Positions 59,451-64,000 of a stretch of 64,000 bases of DNA are shown piece after piece. The notes under the pieces are model-generated. The model was given only the letters and a program-made list of their open reading frames with translations, was not told the origin of the DNA and made no database searches. The stretch's first letter is position 1; each line of letters starts with the position of its first letter. The translations under genes were made by a program, and so were the position numbers. The DNA comes from Adineta ricciae. Its lineage: Eukaryota; Rotifera; Eurotatoria; Adinetida; Adinetidae. The stretch is from positions 124,001-188,000 of the forward strand of contig CAJNOJ010000120.1 of NCBI GenBank assembly GCA_905250025.1, given 5' to 3'.

Positions 59451-62400
59451 ATGCAAACTATGAATCCTGAGCAAGCAATGTATTTTCAAAACTTGAATGA
59501 CTATCCTCAACATCCAAACGGTCGTTTCACCGTGAATGGACAAGGTAGGACAAAATTCATTGAATTCTTCTCTATAGTAAATATTCTGTATTGAATTCTT
59601 ACAGATTACGATTCACAAATACCTAACTTATACAACCAACCTGGAGTAAGATTTCGATCGATATGTCTGTCCCATCTACATGTATTTCATATCTAGTATT
59701 ACCCTCAAATGCCCACCGTGTTTCAACCACGACCAATGTATATGAATCAATCTTATGGACCACATGGCGCATTTCTCTATCCAAATAATCTCTCAGTATG
59801 ATCTTCGTTTTCTATATGATATTTAAAAGGATTAAGTTTGTTTGCTTTGCTAGAATGCACAAGTTCCTCTTATCCGACCACCGAATGAATCGCAAAATAC
59901 TGCACCCAGTGCAACGCCGAGTGCAGCACCGAGTGTACCACCGAATTATAGAATGCCACTATTTGTACCGTCACAACAAACTGTACCGTCTCAAGTATAT
60001 CAACGTAATATTTGTCAGAATAAAAAAAACCTTTGTAATCAATACTTGCTTTATTTTCTGTAGCTGCCCCTAACCAAACATCCATACCGCCATACCAAAC
60101 AACTACTCCAATACCTACCACACCTTATTTTGTGTCTAATAGCGGACAAATACTATCGCCGGTTAGTTTCTCACGTTCACTGATGTGATCAGCGAATAGT
60201 TTATATATTTTGATAAACGCTCATTACTTTTTCTAGATCAGTCAACCATATGTGTATTCATCTCAGTCTTCGCAAGTCCCAGGTAGAGTATCATTGATAT
60301 AGCACGCATTGGACACATTTAATCCTATGAATTTTATTTTAGAAAAACGTAAAAGAACTCCGTTAGCAATTGTTGATCCATCATCTAATCAACGTGTGGA
60401 CACAAGTAGTCCATCGATAAGCGTGTCGTCGTCAGTAGCATCGAATGAAGTTAAAAAACCCTTTTCCGATAAGGTATAAAGTCAAAAAAAGTCGCTTGGT
60501 TCACATAGTTGAATCGCGTATGATTATATTATTTAGAAAGCATGCGTTTCAGTCAATGGTGGTTCAGTTACAAAAACTAGTCAAGTTGATGATCATATTC
60601 AAAATGATGTCGATGATAAATCGAGTAGTGGAACCAATCAAAATGGTGTTGATGATGATAATGAACAAGATTGTTCGGAATTATCAGAACAATACGAAAT
60701 CGAATCTTCACATTCGGATATTGTGGTAAGCGTTGTATTTAATCAAATCTCTCGCAAGCCCTTTGAACTTCTTTTCGAGTATTGAAACTAAATTGAACGA
60801 CTTTTTTTCCACGAGCAATGAGCGTGTCATAATCTTATTGAGTTTTTTCCCAGTCTGACTCATGCGACGCCATCTTGTTGCAATGAATCACTGAAATTTC
60901 CTTTTCATTCGACGTTGCAAGAATGTCTTATCAACATGGTCATGCATAAAAAAGCTGATATTGTGCAATAGTCGAGAAAAAGAAACGATAGCTGCTTCCT
61001 TGTAAACAACAATGAAGCATTTTAAAATCTTAAACTTTCGTAAAAGAATACCCATTCGAGTAAAATTATGGTATCACAAACTAAACACCTACGAACGAGA
61101 ATCTTTTATTCCCGAAGTGCAAGAGTATAGTTGAATAGTGAAAATTATAACGTCTACGATCCTTTGTCTCGTTGTAGTCTGATGCAGACAATCAATTAAC
61201 AGACGAAAGATTATTATCTTCCAGCCATGTAGAACCACCTCAACAAACGTCATCAAGCGAGGCATCTGAAGATATTCTACCGACATCTACCGTAACCGAT
61301 TCGCCACAATCAAAACGTCTCCAATACAGTATTCAAGAACTTCTTAGTAAACGTTCTGCTCCCCTTGCACAGAAACGACCAACAAATTTGAAATTTGTCC
61401 GTGAGATCGAGACTGGAAAACAAAAGACAGTCGATGCTACCGCTCAATTCATTCGGGATGTTCGATTAATCTTAAACAAACTAACACCACAAAACCGAAC
61501 AATACTAGTCGAACAATTGGAAAAACTTGAACTTGATCGTCACGAACGATTAGAAGGAATGATCGATATTATCTTCTCGAAAGCTGTCGAAGAACCTAAA
61601 TACTGTTCGATGTATGCTGAATTATGTGATAGTTTTCAAAAGAAACAAATCACAGTACCAAATCAAAATGGTCAGACAACAACAATTTCTTTTCGACAAG
61701 TTTTATTATCACGTTGTCAAACACGTTTTGAAAATGACTATCGAGTAGACATTAACTATGACCAACGAAAAGCAGATGTTGATAAAATCACCGACGAAAA
61801 ACTTCAGAAAGAAGAAGCCGAAAACTTAGAAGAAGCTTTGAACAAAGCAAAACGACGACATTTCGGCAATATCCTGTAAGTCAAAACTAGCAAACGAAGT
61901 AGCGCAAACTGACTTTTCTCTCTGTAGCTTTATTGGTGAACTATTTAAACTGGGCATGTTAACAGAATCCATCATGTATAGCTGTATGGAAAATTTACTG
62001 AAAGACAAAACTGATGAGGAAAATCTCGAATGTTTATGTCGCCTTCTACGTACTGTTGGCAAAACATTTGATGAAAAGGTATAGTATTTCAAAATATATT
62101 GTTTGGATTTTGTAATGATTCTTTTCTTTTCCTCTTTGTGTTTGAATAGCAACAGAAAGTTAGTATACGATAAAATCACTAAAATTGCAAATGTTTTCAC
62201 TAACATTCGTTTTATGTCTAACAGCATGTTTTATTATTGATCAGCTTTGATTGCTAATCCGACTCACGAATGTTTTTGTTTTAGCCAGCGAATAAGAAAG
62301 CAATGGCCAAAACCTACCATGAGTTAAACGACATTGTCCAACAAAATCAAATATCACTACGAACACGATTTATGATTCAAGATCTGTTAGAACTGAGAGA

Positions 62401-64000
62401 GGTAACTGATGCTCGAAGAATGTTTTCGGCTTCACGAACTGACATTTCTGTGTAGGCTAAGTGGATTCCTCGTATGGCTGAAGCCAAACCAGTAACCATC
62501 GATGAAATTCATGAACAAGATCGACGCAAACGTGAACAAGAAGAACGTGACAGACAACAACGAGCAGATCAATATCGAAACAATGCCGGTGGAAATAACA
62601 ATTACGGATCGGGTAATCCACCATTATATACAGGATCGCGAGGAAGTCGAGGCAGCGGATCAAAACAACAATCAAATCGACAAGCTTCAGATCGAACCGA
62701 TAAAGGCTTTAACGTGAACTCCATACGACAATATCAATCAACAGACAAGAAAGCTAATGCACCAGTAAGCATGATAATCAATTCAGAGATTTCCTTATAC
62801 AAATTGTTGTCCTTATAGCAATTGAATCTAAAACCGCAAGGAGTCTGGGGTAAAGCAAGCACAACTGAAAAGAAATCTGAAGATGATCAAGCCAATGCCA
62901 ACCGGTGAGCATTTTTTAATTTAGATGTACATACGATTCTAGAAGTGGCAAACTCTTCTTTTAGAACCACTAAACCTTTGACAACTTCTATACCATCGTT
63001 CCGCCCACAAAACATGCTATTCTCCAAAGCTGTCTCTAACTCTACCCAACGCCCGCCAGTCAATGTAAATTAGAACAACATTTGTGTGATCACCATTCAT
63101 CTATTTTATTTTCGTATTTCTCTTAGGGATTATCACGTGATAACGAAGAAGTCAACTCCAGTAACACATCAATGTCAAATTCACGTGAAGGATCACGTGC
63201 TGTCAGTCGTGAACAATCTCGTAATGCTTCACCAGATCCAAGTACGGCTAAAAGATCTGCAACTTCGTCAACGGAAAATAGTCAAGCGTTCGATGAGGGC
63301 AAAACTCAATCTCGCGTACATGCATTAACTGAAGAATATACAGAAAATTATTCCGACCAACATGATCGCTCTGTGAAAGTGAGTTGCCGAACGAAATGAT
63401 ACATTGCTGGTAATGACTTTTCTCTTATTTTGCAGGAAGCTATTGAAGATTTGACTGATTTTTGCACATCGAACACTGATCAACAAGCAATTATCATTCG
63501 AGAATTATTCACGAATGTGTTAGAAGCGAAACCACGTGCACGAAAAGCTATCGGACACCTACTTGGCTGTGCTTTCAGAGAAAAAGTTATATCAAACGAC
63601 GGATTCCCCACTGGGTATGAAAAATAACAATTTATAGCATGACATCTACTTGTGTATTGATTATTTTCAGTTTTCAAATGGTAGTTGAAGCTGTACCCGA
63701 TTACATAGTCGATATTCCATTCATTTGGCAATATATAGGTGAAATCCTTGGTGCATTTATGGGTGTTGTAGAATCGAATATGATGTTATTGAAATCTATC
63801 TTACAATCTGTTCCCGATGACAAATCTAAACAATTGTTTCAATACATTATTCGATACGCATCAGAATTTTCTGTAAGAATCGATCATCTTCGCTTTTATC
63901 TCGTGTATTTTTATGCTCTTGTCTTCTAGTCCAAGCCTCAAGTGCAGAAATCTTGGGAATCAACTGGTTATTCTCTCAATGATCTATTGAAGTCGAACAT
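59451..64000 (+). CDS. EIF4G: Eukaryotic translation initiation factor 4G (3' end outside the window)
   Basis: Start ATG 59451 ([12 protein letters not shown]), first exons 59451-59544 and 59605-59645, then many exons. The N-terminal part is Q/P/N/S-rich. An eIF4E-binding site Y-x4-L-phi is visible as [10 protein letters not shown] (about 61325). The MIF4G domain follows, from [21 protein letters not shown] through [20 protein letters not shown] and [12 protein letters not shown] to [12 protein letters not shown], the eIF4A-binding scaffold. After an R/Q/S-rich linker comes the MA3 domain (AIEDLTDFC..., [40 protein letters not shown]). The open frame continues past 64000, so the third HEAT/W2 region is not seen. 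Role: cytoplasmic scaffold joining eIF4E, eIF4A and eIF3 for cap-dependent initiation. The MA3 domain places it with eIF4G1/3. Confidence 0.95.

Overview
This is nuclear DNA from a small intron-rich metazoan, most likely a bdelloid rotifer (Adineta/Rotaria-like). That assignment is an inference. It rests on AT-rich sequence, many introns of about 50-65 nt with GT..AG ends, metazoan-only gene families (anoctamin, tetraspanin, EP400, SPMIP11/TEX49), a metazoan 5S rRNA gene, and acceptor-like TTTTAG/TTTCAG sites directly upstream of many start codons, as expected where spliced-leader trans-splicing occurs. The standard genetic code fits throughout, apart from one UGA that I read as selenocysteine. 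No transposon, CRISPR array or prokaryotic operon is present.

Layout. 0-1.3 kb (minus strand): a partial secreted protein with a YbaY/YscW-like domain and a small unknown ORF. 1.6-7.2 kb (+): an anoctamin (TMEM16) membrane protein. 7.4-10.6 kb (-): a long ankyrin-repeat protein with a C-terminal SOCS-box-like segment. 12.8-21.1 kb (+): an EP400/Domino-type SNF2 chromatin remodeller with HSA, split ATPase, SANT and polyglutamine regions. 21.2-22.9 kb: an anomalous patch (direct repeat, inverted repeat, one n) followed by only the C-terminal half of NOC4L. 23.1-24.4 kb (-): POGLUT1. 24.8-26.5 kb (+): a bZIP factor. 27.1-29.8 kb (+): two neighbouring LDLa-domain membrane proteins. 30.1-30.9 kb (-): a glutathione peroxidase with in-frame UGA at the catalytic site and a SECIS-like hairpin downstream, divergent from sideroflexin-5 (31.0-32.7 kb). 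33.0-34.4 kb (+): SPMIP11/TEX49 and an intronless NAD(P)-binding protein. 35.2-38.5 kb (-): CLINT1/epsinR. 39.0-41.6 kb (+): a KIAA2013-like membrane protein. 42.3-44.8 kb (+): a coiled-coil Death-domain protein. 45.3 kb (-): 5S rRNA. 46.6-48.1 kb (+): a His-rich orphan. 48.7-50.0 kb (+): tetraspanin. 50.2-54.0 kb (+): RBM26/27. 55.6-58.1 kb (+): a PTB-domain protein. 58.5 kb (+): a synaptobrevin-like SNARE. 59.5 kb to the end (+): eIF4G, cut by the window.

The genes look like an ordinary mixed eukaryotic neighbourhood rather than one pathway. The most notable items are the selenocysteine GPx with its SECIS candidate, the rearranged or mis-assembled joint at 21.2-21.9 kb that coincides with a half-length NOC4L, the altered helicase motifs V/VI in the EP400 homologue, the R-to-Q change at the zero layer of the VAMP-like SNARE, and the bacterial-type YbaY/YscW domain in an intron-containing secreted protein. 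Exon boundaries were placed by eye from GT..AG sites and reading frame. Where I state that exon lengths sum to a multiple of three, I checked it.
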